DNA of 64,000 nt from Pontederia crassipes. Its lineage: Eukaryota; Streptophyta; Magnoliopsida; Commelinales; Pontederiaceae. Each line of letters opens with the position of its first letter. Position 1 is the first letter of the stretch. This document shows, in pieces, positions 21,441-33,054 of this stretch. The notes under the pieces were generated by a model, which searched no databases, was not told the DNA's origin, and saw only the letters and a list, made by a program, of their open reading frames with translations. The stretch covers positions 55,253,947 through 55,317,946 of the forward strand of contig CM060191.1 of assembly GCA_030549335.1 (NCBI GenBank), read 5' to 3'. The position numbers and the translations under genes are program-made.

Positions 21441-22348
21441 ACCAGTAGTTCCTATCACGTAGACTTCAATCTTGAGTTGTAATCTCAGATGGAAGAGCTG
21501 GAACTGATAACATAAATTATCTATAATCTGATTCAGTTGAGTTACATTAAGCCTTTGTCCTGGATGGAAACTCCTCAATTTTATTTAAGAGAAAATTTCA
21601 TTGGTTCTTATTGAATGTTATAATAAACTTTGATCTACACGTGGATAATTACTACAATTTGGTCAGTTCCAGTCAATTAGAACATCAAGGTTATGACTAA
21701 CCTATCTGTAATCACACAATTGGCATTCAACCTGTAAAATATAACATATCAGATTTCTCATTTATCTATTCAAATTCTTGTAGGATGATGAGATTGCTAC
21801 CCTGATTTAAATGATAAAAGATAAAGCATCCACAAAATATATGATGTTAAGTATTAGAGAAATATCACAGATTTTTTTTTTTTGGTGGAGAGGAACATCA
21901 GCCTAAGGATCTACTTTCAGTCAGATAAATATAACATGAGAATATTAAACTAAACGCCTAAGGAAAAAGTCTTAAAATGAAACAAGCTGATTGAAAACTT
22001 AAACTTATTTAACTATTTCATCTGGCTTGAGAGCACCTTGGATATCCTGCTTATTTGCAAATACCAATAAAGATGCCCCAGATAATCTCTGCCAAAATCA
22101 GAATGCATGCATGAACGAATAAATATATGATTATTTCAAACTTTTTCACAATATCTTGATATAACGTAAAGTACAAACAGAAACTTCAGTGTGCATAGAA
22201 AGCATCAAGCAAGCACCAAGCTCGATATTTAAAAGAAAACCAGATTGGTTCTGATCCACGAGTTGTAAAGGCAATAATATTTAGATATTTTAGCTTCTGC
22301 CAATATCCCGAAACACAAAATTAATAAGAACAACATTTTACATTTCAT

Positions 22349-22579
22349 GTCGTTCAGGTTGGATCTAACTCCGCCTATATTTTATAGCCGGTCCCAAGCC
22401 CGGATAAAGGAGGAGGGTTGTGTTAGACCTCGACAGCCAACATAAAATCATGTCGAATCTTATGAACATGGATCAACGAATATAGCGGAATGGCGTCGTA
22501 TGATCCATGTAGCCGACCCCACCTAGTGGGATAAGGCTTTGTTGTTGTTGTTGTTGTCGTCGTCGTTCAGGTTGGATCT
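22349..22579 (+). mobile_element. SINE-like RTE-tail retroelement, copy 2, with TSDs
   Basis: Element 22367-22561 is flanked by an 18-bp TSD (gtcgttcaggttggatct at 22349-22366 and 22562-22579). It shares the 5' block (tatagccggtcccaagcc) and the 3' RTE tail with the copy at 3426-3616, at about 95% identity by eye. It ends in GTT repeats that turn into tcgtc at the TSD junction. It lies upstream of exon 3 on the minus strand, within an intron of the ARL2-like gene, in antisense orientation. Confidence 0.88.
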
Positions 22580-23549
22580 GTTTCAAATATTGATTCAAGA
22601 TCATTTAAAAGTCACACAATATGTGGTTGTCTAGTAAATGCAAAAGAAAAAAGCAAACACTGCACCACAGTCATTACAGTAAAAAAAACTCTACCATCAT
22701 CTAGTGTGGCATGATTATCACTTTTTCTTTTTCTAGTTGTCTAACCCAGGAACCCAGTATTTCTAGGAGCAATTGGTTTTCATGCATGGTATAAAACACA
22801 ATAGTTTTACTTTGAATGGAGTCATGGACAGTGTTCTTTGTTTTCTGATAAATGGAGTTTGCATTAACTAATGAGAAACATCAAGACAGGAGGACCAAAT
22901 GTTAGCATCATCATAAATGAGAAACATAAATGGAGTTTGCATTAAATTTTAAATAGATTAGGTAGTCCTACAAAATTTTCTGACAGCAAAACTACACCTC
23001 ACATAAAGAAAGGAATAGGACCAAGCGTTAGCATCATCATTTACATTATCCCATGGACCTGGTTAGAAGGACAAGAAGATCTCAAACAGACCTCTTTCTT
23101 TGGCTAGTAAATATTCTTTTTTTAAGAAAATTGTCTTGATCAATATGGCGCAGATGCGTGGAGCATAAAATTTGCTAAGAGTAAGATCAGAAACCTTCAT
23201 CTTGTTTCATCAGCATGTCAATGGATTCGGGGAACCAGAAAATTCATGATAGCGACTTATACACTCATATTAAAATGGATCAAATCAAACCTCTTCCTTT
23301 AAGAGATTCTCCAGCTCCATCCTGCAATCATCCAACCGTCGGACGTCCGAGCTGTCGACCACCCACACCAATCCGTCTGTTTGCTCGAAGTAATTGCGCC
23401 AGTAGGACCGGATGGTCTTCTGCCCGCCCACGTCCCATATGTTTAGCGAGTACCTTGCAGATGGCATCCAGTCAAATTACCAAAAATATGTCAGAAAGCC
23501 CACAGGGCACAGAGTTTACTTTTGGTACTTGATAGTCTTGATGTAGGAA

Positions 23550-24376
23550 CTGATTTAGGAACAGCACTTCGTATAATTATTTCTTTTCATGTACAAAATC
23601 ATTACGAATATTTGGGGATCGAATAATGATAATTTGAACTTGGATTCTCGTTTTTGCTTTAACTGAGCTCGCTTTTATTTTTTGTTCGTTACTCGATGCA
23701 TCATTGGTCAGTAGATGAGACATCAACATGCAATGTCTGGTATAGTTTAACTAAATGAATCAGGGGATAAGTGGGTGCCCTGTTACAAGAGAAAAAGACA
23801 GATCATATAGAACTAGGCAAAACATAGTTGATATCAAAAGAAATGCAAGCTAATTGAACAATCAGAACTCATTAAAAAGGCAAGGAACCATACAAAACCC
23901 ATCAAATCGAGGGAAATATTATTGAAAAATGAACATGGAACCTGTGGGGAAGGCATTAGGTTCGCTCGTCTCCATATCCGGGTAGGTTGAAGGCACAAAT
24001 TAGCCATCCAATGAAAGATGGAGGGTCATCCGCAGCTTCATTAGCGATTAAACAAGTAATGATTTAGTTATAAACAACTCCACACTTAGTCTCATTAGCA
24101 AACAGCTATTTGAATAAAATTGTGAACATATGAATAGAAGCCTCCGGATACATATTTTCATTAACAAGCTAGGAGTCCTGCAGAGCCCTTCAACAACAAA
24201 TTTATTCCCCAAGGGCAACGAATAAGAGCAAAGAGAACTCATGAATTTTATCAGGGAAAATTGAGTTGGTTCTCTAATGAATTGTGATGCTGATAATTAT
24301 GATATTTTGATCACTACCATCATGTCATACATTTGTTACAAAATCGCAATAGTACATTAAATTCTCAGAAAAGCAA
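23550..24376. other. spacer between ARL2-like and pyrophosphatase genes
   Basis: I searched both strands for an ARL2 P-loop exon and saw none. The stretch should hold the 3' end of the pyrophosphatase transcript. No transposon signature is clear. Confidence 0.5.
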
Positions 24377-27300
24377 TCACACAAGTGAAAGCTCTCCAGC
24401 AGGAACAGATCTTTTAACTAATTTTGCCCATGACTCATTTGTCTCTGTGATAACCTTGAGAGCATAGTCCTGCGAGCAATAAGCAAAACAAAAAAAAATC
24501 AGAAAGGATATACAGGCATGGATAGAGCACATCAGCATCATAGTTAAAAAGCTTGAAATACAATGGTTTGCATAAAAGCACGGCAATTCAGACCTAGAAC
24601 TGAAGTTCATATCAAAAGTATTCCTACCAAAAGGATGCAATGAGAAGAATATAAGTGCGAAAATATATTCCTGACTCCAACAATAAGATCTGGTTTTGCA
24701 ATTTTTTGAAGTTTTCTAGAGGAGCTTTACGATTTGATAAATCACAATTAGTTTGTGGCCTAGATCTTTCAACCCGCCTGCTCCCTGTATCTTTTCTCAA
24801 CAAAAAAACAAGTGCAAAGTCTGAAGAATCAGGATGTAGGCAATGAATACTATGCATGAGGAATTACCCTGTTTGCTGCCTTGTTGCCGAGTCCAAACTT
24901 ATTAGCAGGTTTTCCATCTGGAATCTTGTAGTCTCTAAACCAGTCCCTTACTGCAGTAAGAGTACCCTGAAGCAACAGGAAGGCCTTAAGATATTATCAA
25001 AGAGCATTTCACAAACATCAAACATTGTCCAAATCGAGAAATTAAAAAAAATTAGAAATAATTTATTGTAATAAGCTTGCAGGCATTTTGAAAAACAAAC
25101 TGGAGTTATCCAAAAAGAAAAAAAATACCTTAACTCAAAGATAAGAATTCACTTATTAAATGGACTTGTGCAGTTTTGTTGTTACAAAATTGCTGCTTCA
25201 CTATGGATAATGGAGTCTGTAATGGTCAAGACATGATTCAATGCATTCAGAATTCACTCCAAAGTTCACATGTTTAAATACATTTCACAAAATAATTACA
25301 AATTGCTACCACCAGAAAACATGATAGCATTATGATGGCTTGAATTCTCTACTCTTTTCAACTAGGGTAAAGGCATAGTTTAATTTATTTAAGCTGCATT
25401 TTTGTTTTATGAATTATGCATTTTCAGCCTTTTATCAAATTTCCAAACCACAATGCCATCTGAATTCTTTTGCCAGTGAAGCACATATTACATGCACTTG
25501 AATTGATGAATTTTTTCGTTTAACAGGTACCCGCATGTCTATGCGAGGGTATCTGAGCGCCGACTTAGAAGAACCCGCACGGGGGTACCTACTACTGCTG
25601 AGAAGGAAAGGCCGAACTGGTAGAAAACGACAAGGACAAGCTGGCACATGCAGAGGATTAAAAGCAATTCTGCTATAAGGAATCGATCCTGTACAAGAAG
25701 AGGATAGGTGTCAACATCAAGGTGTGTGACGAAGAAAAAGAAGAATCAGGGAGGAAAAAGGATGATGTACTGTGTCGGACAGGTATCGTACATCAGATGG
25801 TTCGAGCTATACAAGGACGGGCGTCGAAAATCAAAGATGGATGGGGCAGAGAGGATGCTAGAAAAGAAAAGGAGGAACACAAGAAAGTGGGGGCCAAATT
25901 AGAAGGAAAAACTTTTGCAAGAGGAGGAGAAGAAGCTGCCAAACCGAGGAGGGTGGTTGTCTTCTGTGCCTTTCAGTTCTGCATTTTTACACTTTCGGGC
26001 CTGATTTTAGCTCTTGTGGTTTTTGGTAAAGTGATCATGGGAAAACAATGGTTAACAGTAATTTAATAGTGTTTAAACTAGTGATAAATTTAGCTATGTG
26101 TAACTAACTAGCCGTCGAGGCTGGGGGAAGTTTCTGATGAGATTCGAACTCTTTTGATTATGTTGTTTCTCGATTGGATGCCTTCATTTGATTTGCATCC
26201 GTTGTGCTATTTTGTTGAACCGTTTCTTCTCCACTTAGCCGACCCCACCTAGTGGGATAAGGCTTTGTTGTTGTTGTTGTTTCTTCTCCACTTAACGGTT
26301 GACTATGCCTTCGATCAACAAACTCCTGAGAGGGAGCATATGTTGTCCAAAGTAGTTCAGCAAGGAGCCAAGAGGCTAGCTGGTTACATTGGAGCAAGTA
26401 ATCATCAAGTCAGCCAAAACTGAGCTCAAACCGAGAGGGAGAAGCTCAGAAGAATGACTTCTTATTGTTGTCAAACTCTATGATTAGGATAGAATCTCTG
26501 AACATCTTGAGAGATGATGAACAAATTCATATCTTGGAAATGCTTGAATCTGTAATCTCAAAGCGAGAGCAAAGAGGCTACAGCGACCCTAACACGAAAG
26601 TGGTAGGATTGATAGTTAGGTTCCGCTGATTCGTCTTGCATCCGATTGAACTGAATTGCAAATGCGTAGCCAACTTAAGTTCTTCCCTGACAACAATCCC
26701 CTAAGACTTGATCTTTACATTGTTCACATTCTTCTTTAAGTTGTTTACCCTTTTTTGCTGTTTAGTCATTATACTGCATATATAACAAAAAGAAAAACGT
26801 AAAATCATATACAAAATCCAAAACCCCAATTGCAATAAATTACGTTTTTGTTTATCTACTTTCTGCGACTTTAGCTTGAGTACTTCATCCTGCGAACTGG
26901 ACTCTTTTCGTTGAGATGCAAGTTTAAAAACAAATACAACTTCTTCTCAGCAGTTCAACTCCAATCAGCGCCACCATGAAAGTGTACACGTGTTTGCGGA
27001 TATGTCTAGTTCGTGTTGAATCTTTGTTATACTTTAGATTGGGCAACCCCTCTCATCCTACTCATGTAATATCATTAGTAACCATCATCACATTGCAAAC
27101 AGTAGAGCTAACTCAGGAAGGATTTAGTATTAGCATGACAATGGAAGCAATTTATAATATTCAAAATTTTCAGGTTGATGTGAATAAAAACATAAAAAAA
27201 AACCTCAAATTTATCTTGACGGTAAGTTGTTCAAACATAAAAATCTAGCAGTGTAATGATCAGTGTTTCACCACTAATATAGTGATTGCACTGGAGAAGC

Positions 27301-29100
27301 TACAATTTTTCGTTAATTAGCTTCTTTTTAACATCTCCAGTAAAAACAACAGAATACAATTGTTTCAACAGTGTTTGTTTACAGTAAAAATTTAGTTTGA
27401 ATCCTTTAATTATGACATAGTTGTTTAAACTAGGATATAATAAAAACATTAAGCTTACAGGGAAATGCTTCTCAACATCATCCACATCATTAACAAGTGT
27501 TGCTCGAGGATCATCCAATGAGATAGCAACAATTTTCCAGTCAAGCTCTCCCTCGTCAATCATGGCTAAAGCTCCCAGAGGCTTTACCTTGAGAACCTCG
27601 CCAATCTTAGCTCGTCTCTCACCTATCTCAACAACATCAACTGTGCAAAAAGTATTAGGTTCCTATCATACTGCCAAGTTCCTTGCGATACCTACCATCA
27701 TTTGCCTTTTTTGGTAAGAGAATCATAATTGTGTAAACAAACGAAATAAGGCAGCGCACCTGGATCATTATCCCCAAATGCTCCTTCAACTTCTGCATTG
27801 GCAAAAGAAGGGTCCTCCCAAGTCTGAGGTAGCAATCCATAATTCCAGTTTATGTTGTATCTGTTATCAACACATAAAAGAATGAGACGCAAATAAAAAA
27901 GATTGATCCAAGTGCAGCATGCATTTGTTACAAGCATGCATTTCATCTTCTCATGGAGCAGGAATTCTTACTTCTCACAGCCGCCATATCTTCATCACTG
28001 GCATATTTACATAACACACAATCAAAATTTTACTGCTGAATGGAATCACCATCAAATTGAATAGTTTAACTATTCTTTTGGTTAACAATGAATTTTTTTT
28101 CTTTTTGAAAGTGAAAAGGATGGTTAACAATGAATATTGAATCCTGCAATTGTCCAAAATCCTACTGATTGAAAGATTTCTCTCCAGTGCCAGTTTCAAT
28201 TGTTTGTTATCATATCTTCAAGTTATTCTGCCAAAAATTTTGTATTATAAGCAATAGCATCAAAATAGATCATTTTAGACTTGTTATATCTAAGAACTAC
28301 CTAAGACAGGGCAAAGAACTATATTTTTTGAAACGAGCAAAGAACTATATTTACATCTCCAATAGGAGGGCAAACGAAGTGTAAAGACAGGAAAAATATC
28401 CAAATAAACAACAGCTTCTGTAGACTGCTAACCGGAAAATAAGCCGGTATCTAAAGAACTACTGCATTCTTAACATAGATATCGCACAGCCCACAATAAA
28501 AAGGAAGAATCTTTAGGAAGAAATCCATTGTAGATCTATCAATAATTGCTCAAAAACTTATGAACCATCTACATCAGAAGATTAGACTTCTATCGTTCAA
28601 AGCGTATACGAAGCAAAACTCAAAAATATTGAAATGCGAAAGAAATCTCACGGATAATATCGAAGTTTCCCTTTTTTGGTGTCCTGCTTAATAGGCGTGA
28701 AGGCCTCGTCAGTGGCAACCTCCATCTTTGCGCTGGTCTCCTTTGGAATCTCCACGACGAAGTTGAAGACCCCGTCCCCTAGGTGCAAGGGCACGTCGTG
28801 CCACGGTGATATCTTCTTGCCGGAGCCGTCGAGGAAGAAAACTCGGTAGTCTAGGGTCTCCGGCTGTCCCTCCTCCTTGGTCTGGACGCCGTCGACCTTG
28901 TAGAGGGCGGAGACGTTGTACCTCCTGAGCCGGAGGGCGACGGCCTTGGGCTTCTGCGAGATGAGAACGCGGTGGAAGAAGGAGGACGATCCGCTCCACC
29001 GTATCCCATGGTTGAAGGTGGCGGCGGCGGCGGCGGTGTGCCTGATGGCGGATGCGGTAGCGGCCGCGGCCATGGGAGGGAAGGGAGGAGGGGAAACCAA
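24377..29100 (-). CDS. PPA6: soluble inorganic pyrophosphatase, plastid type (PPA6-like)
   Basis: Hydrolyses pyrophosphate to two phosphates, pulling biosynthetic reactions forward in the plastid stroma. Five minus-strand exons: 29100-28652, 27860-27760, 27640-27459, 24966-24868 and 24469-24377. All have GT-AG borders and the frames join without error. The product is 307 aa from the upstream ATG, or 298 aa from the MAAAATASAIRH start at 29073, close to the ~300 aa of the Arabidopsis plastid enzyme. Residues 1-70 are Ala/Ser/Arg-rich, like a transit peptide. The family I core follows: DYRVFFLDGSGKKISPWHD, ETSAKMEVATDEAFTPIKQD, INWNYGLLPQTWEDP, the metal-binding signature DNDPVDV across exons 2-3, and LDWKIVAISLDDP. 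The end is WAKLVKRSVPAGELSLV. The frame is intact, so it is likely functional. Intron 3 is unusually long (2.5 kb). Confidence 0.95.
24967..27458. other. large intron 3 of the pyrophosphatase gene
   Basis: This 2.5-kb intron holds a 41-bp RTE-tail insertion (26238-26278). It also has a GC-richer block (25530-26070) with plus-strand open frames, one of which ends in a hydrophobic stretch (FCIFTLSGLILALVVFG). That block begins with a gapped inverted repeat (ggtaccc near 25527, gggtacc near 25584). I cannot identify any protein in it. It may be an old insertion. Confidence 0.5.
26222..26294 (+). mobile_element. minimal 41-bp RTE-tail insertion with 16-bp TSD
   Basis: Positions 26238-26278 contain only the RTE 3' end: gccgaccccacctagtggg, ataaggc, then a GTT repeat. 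A perfect TSD, gtttcttctccactta, flanks it at 26222-26237 and 26279-26294. Apart from the tail hairpin (CCCAC-CTA-GTGGG) and GTT units nothing was copied. It is therefore an extreme 5' truncation product of target-primed reverse transcription. Confidence 0.9.
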
Positions 29101-29187
29101 CTCTTCGGGGTATGAGAACTGAGAAGTGTGTGGAGTGTGAGGAGGGTACGGGTTTCATACCGATCGCGTGACTTGATTGGGTGGGAC

Positions 29188-29202
29188 CATATATAATATA
29201 CT
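29188..29202 (-). promoter_or_regulatory. candidate TATA box of the pyrophosphatase gene
   Basis: The minus strand reads tatattatatatgg here, about 90 bp upstream of the first ATG. That leaves room for a short 5' UTR. No other TATA-like run is closer. Inferred from position and composition only. Confidence 0.5.
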
Positions 29203-29839
29203 ATTTTTTTTTCATTTTACCCACCCGTCAACTTTTTACTTTATTTCATTTATCTAATTATATTTGGATTATTTCCTCTAACCTCTCCGGAACTATCACG
29301 AAATATCACATCTAACCCTAAACTACGAATTTCATTTTTTAGATACCTAAACTATCACGACTTTTTCAGTTTGGTCCTTTCGTTTAATTTCGTGAAGTTT
29401 TCTATTAATTTCGAAATTTTTGGACCATCGTACCCTTGCCCTATACGACTTATATTCGTAAACTTACTTGGCTTCTTTAGTAGGTAAAATCATGTGGTGT
29501 TTTTGAAGATAGGACTTTAGGGCTCCGACGATCTCTACGATTCTTTGTCGTCGTTCATCTCCGGCGTTCATCTCCGGCGTTCTTCTTCGGCCGAACACAT
29601 GAGAAGTTTGTTTTCTACTCCGGCGTTTTTTCTTGTACTCTGAAAATTCTTTGACGTTTTCATGAAATCTGTGGAGTCCGATTCACGGCTTTCACGTTCT
29701 TTTCTGCGGATGTGCATTGGTATGTTGAAAGTATTACTCTTTTATGTGCCAATTTATTAGGGTTTCTTACACTTTGAATGTGTTACTTGTAGTCACGATT
29801 TTTCGTTTCTTATTTGCACAGTAATAAACTAAAGACATG

Positions 29840-30308
29840 ATTTTTTTGGATCAAATACAAAAAGTACAAGTGACAGTAGTTATGTAGATGAAGATGAAGT
29901 AAAGTGTCACTGCGGTATCAACTCCGAGCAAAGTATTCTTTTACTAAGGACAATCATGGTCGACGATTCATCGGTTGTCACAATTATAAAAGGCAAGGTT
30001 CTGGATGCGAATTTTACAAGTGGGTTGATCCACCGACCTGTCCGAGGGGCATGATTTAGAGTAGTAGGGTTCTGGACAAAATATCGAAGCTTAAGGAAGA
30101 AAATGAATTAGTGAAAAGACGAATTATTGGACTACAGAATGAACTTGAAGAAAATCAAACGGGTCTCAAAATGTCGAATGATTTGTTGAGGACTACTTTG
30201 GTGGAAGCAAGGGACTTTGAAAGAAAATTGAATAAACAAATATGTTGTATTGTATTGTTGATCGTTATTGTAATTGTAATTGCTAGGGGGTACTTTGTAA
30301 TGGAGTGA
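29840..30308 (+). pseudogene. GRF-type zinc-finger protein, disrupted
   Basis: A plus-strand frame reads KCHCGINSEQS, then after a frameshift NHGRRFIGCHNYKRQGSGCE followed by FYKWVDPPTCP. This is the GRF zinc-finger pattern (C-x-C, G-R-R-F-x-x-C, G-C-x-F-x-K-W). After a TAG near 30057 the frame continues with an ~60-residue coiled coil (ISKLKEENELVKRRIIGLQN) and a C-terminal membrane helix (CCIVLLIVIVIVIARGYF). Short plant proteins of this shape exist in many near-identical genomic copies. Their function is unknown. No in-frame start is visible. The gene converges on the MULE transposase downstream. Confidence 0.75.
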
Positions 30309-30770
30309 AGATTGTAATGCTCGCATGTTTCATGTCGATCTAATGTAATGTACTAACTTGGAATCCATTTTCTTTAGTCACATATGTAATGTACTTTGAA
30401 TGTTATCTAATGTTATGCCCTTTTTTAAGGATATGTATTTTGAATACAAGTTACATTCAATATATGACAATTCGAGTTACATTTCATATGAAAATGTATT
30501 TTGAATCCATTTGTTTGATATTGTAAGTTACATTCATATATGTCAATGCAAGTTACATTCAACATATGTAATGTAATGACATTGTAATGAATAAAGTGGC
30601 ACAAAAATGGTAGAAAAAAATGATAGAATCACTTTCGTAATATGACATTGTAATTCATAAGTTACATTGTAACACAACAAGTAGGAGTAGCTGAACCACA
30701 ATCCAAAATATAAATCCACCACACATGCTCTTTGCATGATTACATAACAAGTACTCCTACTACATATGCC

Positions 30771-30980
30771 ATACACATTGGCAATAGCATTGTATGATTA
30801 CAAAATAGTTTTCACATTAGACACTAAAAACATTGCCATACACATTGGCAATCGCATTGCATGGTTACAAAATAGTTTTCACATTAGACACTAAAGACAT
30901 TGTCATACACATTGGCAATCTTCAAATATTAGCAGTTGTAGAAGTCTGATTGAAAATGACATTGCCATACACATTGGCAT
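30771..30980. repeat. 67-bp tandem repeat (about 2.2 units plus a partial)
   Basis: Units begin atacacattggcaat at 30771, 30838 and 30905, so the period is exactly 67 bp. A further partial atacacattggca lies near 30967. Each full unit contains ttacaaaatagttttcacat and tagacactaaa. The last unit overlaps the terminal coding exon of the MULE transposase on the opposite strand. Confidence 0.85.
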
Positions 30981-32690
30981 TCCTCAATATTTTAGTGGAC
31001 ACTTGGCTCACACCTCCTACAGCAGCTTCTCTACTAACTTCAGTTGTTCGACAGGAAGATGTCTGCAATATGATATAAGTCAGTGTACAAAGCATCTATG
31101 TAGTTGCAATGTGATATAAGTCAGTGAACAGAAATATTACCTGGGTATCAGTATTAAAAGCATCGTCCCTTTTTCTCTTACCTTTTCCACTTGTGCTTGC
31201 ATCCTAACAATAGCACATTAGAAGTATCAGTAATATCAAAAAAAAGTAATAACAACTTGTGCTTGTGAATAACTAAAAGAATTAATCAGTAATATCAGTA
31301 ATAACACCTTTCTTGATTGACTACTTTCCTTAGCCCTTCTACAAGTTCTAATATTGTGGCTCTTCTCCTCACAATTCCTACAACTCAAATTTTGAAGTGA
31401 CCTCTTCACTACTCCTGTGGTCATCCTAGGTTCATTTAGACCCCTTTTCCTAAACTTTTTGGGTCGACCTGGTCTTTTTAAAATAATAGGAGGATGCAAT
31501 TCCTCCTGTTCAATGTGATCCCATTGCTTTTCATTTGGAACAGGATGTATGATATTCGAATATGCCACCTTATACTTCTCAACAGAGTAACATGGATGCA
31601 CAAATTCTTTACACTTTCTCCTATCAGCAATAAGGCATGCACATGCATGTTCATATGGAATGCCTGTGACTTTCCATTTTCTATAAGAACAGCTTTTCAA
31701 ACTAATGTGCACAATATAGTGCCATCTACCACATATTACTTCAAACTGTCCTTCACCAGCAACTAACACCTCATGTCGTATTACTAACTTCTTGTTCCTA
31801 TCAATCAGCTTCAAAATTTTTGGACATATCAGAGTATTGAGAGTTTTGGCCCATTCTTTCTTCTCATTATGCCTTGTCATCAATTGTCGTCGTATAATTT
31901 CTAACAACGAGAGTATAGTTTTTTCACGTGCTTTCTTCACGTATTGATTAAATGACTCAGAAATATTATTGGATATCAAATCACATTTTGAACTACTAGC
32001 AAAATGTGATCTAGACTAATTCTCAGCTGGCTCCTTCATAAGGTAATCGTGAGCTTCAGAATCTAGAGTTCTTATATTATCCATTGCTTCTTTCCAATCA
32101 TGTTTAGTGTATGCCCCAACAGCTCACCACAGCCACATCTCCAATTCCTTGCCCTTGAATTTTGTCTTGAAGTTAGCACACAAGTGTCTCACACAAACTC
32201 TATGTTCTGCATCAGGCATTAACTTGGCAAATGTTTGTAGAAGTCCTTGTGCATGAACATTAAATTTGAAGTTAAATTTGGAATAAGTTGTAATCTATAA
32301 GTGAACTATACAATTCATACCTTTCGTCAATCTGAGATAAAAACCCATCCCTTTTCTTCATGAGTTCCAATTGCCTCAATTAGATGCTCAAGGAACCATG
32401 TCCAAGATTCTCTACACTCAGCTTCTACTGCTGCAATAGCTATAAAAAACATTTTATCATTCCCATCTCTTGAGACAGCACTCATCAAATGACCACCAAA
32501 TATTCTTTTAAGATGGCAAGCATCTAAACCAATAACTGGTCGGCAACCACCCACAAATCCTTTAATTTGAGCAGCAAAGCTAACAATCACCCTTTAAAAA
32601 TGTGCAGAATATTTTGAAGAAGTTCTAAATACACCAACCCTTGTCATGCTTCCAGGATTATATTTTTACCCTGCAGCAATATCTGGATCA
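30922..32690 (-). pseudogene. Mutator-like (MULE) transposase, decayed
   Basis: The minus strand carries part of the DDE transposase core (CRPVIGLDACHLKRIFGGHL, then SWTWFLEHLIEA; 32590-32327). A middle region with stops follows. Then comes the C-terminal half 31979-31308 with a SWIM-type finger and a CCHC knuckle (CRNCEEKSHNIRTC). Two further exons join in phase: 31203-31141 and 31062-30922, ending TSTTANI and stop. The SWIM finger reads CSYRKWKVTGIPYEHACACL. Two of its Cys positions have become Tyr. The 5' part is cut off at the (AT)n tract at 32697. No terminal inverted repeats were recognised. Confidence 0.85.
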
Positions 32691-32696
32691 GAGTTA

Positions 32697-32738
<42 letters not shown>
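32697..32738. repeat. (AT)n microsatellite
   Basis: About 20 AT units marking the 5' limit of recognisable MULE transposase sequence. The interval 32739-32916 is AT-rich without features. Confidence 0.95.
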
Positions 32739-32739
<1 letters not shown>

Positions 32740-33054
32740 AATGGAAAAGCTAGGTAGGTAAAAAAGTTCAATTGCTTATCATTAAAATTTATATTTTGAT
32801 ATTTTATAAATTATAGTAAATACTAAAAAGTTAATTTAATAAATTAATAGTATGTTCTGAACTCAAAAAAGTCAACACTACTAAAATGAAAATAATTGTA
32901 TAGCTTTAGAAGAAGCAAGTCATATTGTCACCGAACAGCAACAGAAAGGAAGGAAGAAAGTGAGGGTGGAGTTTGCACAAACCCTAGCGGCGCGGCCATA
33001 AGGTAAGGGAGGCGAAAGGTAAGCAAGCCCGCGGCCGATCGGCTGGCTGGAAAG

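Larger units (their letters stand above)
20647..23549 (-). pseudogene. ARL2/TITAN5-like small GTPase, 5'-truncated copy
   Basis: Minus-strand exons: 23549-23520 (ends TIKYQK), 23453-23291 ([20 protein letters not shown] through [14 protein letters not shown]), 22088 to about 22014 or 22008 (RLSGASLLVFANKQDIQGAL then KPDEI) and 20784-20647 (VLNLDAMDKTRHWK through IASRIYVLD, stop). The G3 motif (WDVGGQ) and G4 motif (NKQD) are intact. This is the ADP-ribosylation-factor-like 2 family, which acts in tubulin folding and microtubule biogenesis (TTN5 in Arabidopsis). The N-terminal exons with the P-loop G1 motif and switch I are not found between 23550 and the next gene at 24377. The first exon reads as SYIKTI where G-F-N-I-K-T-I is expected, suggesting a 1-nt insertion. 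The donor after exon 3 is also abnormal. It could still be functional if distant exons exist, but a truncated copy is more likely. Confidence 0.7.

Noticed and set aside
25722-26066. 114-codon frame with a C-terminal hydrophobic segment as a gene inside an intron
   Set aside because: No recognisable family, no promoter or splice evidence. Kept only as an odd block.
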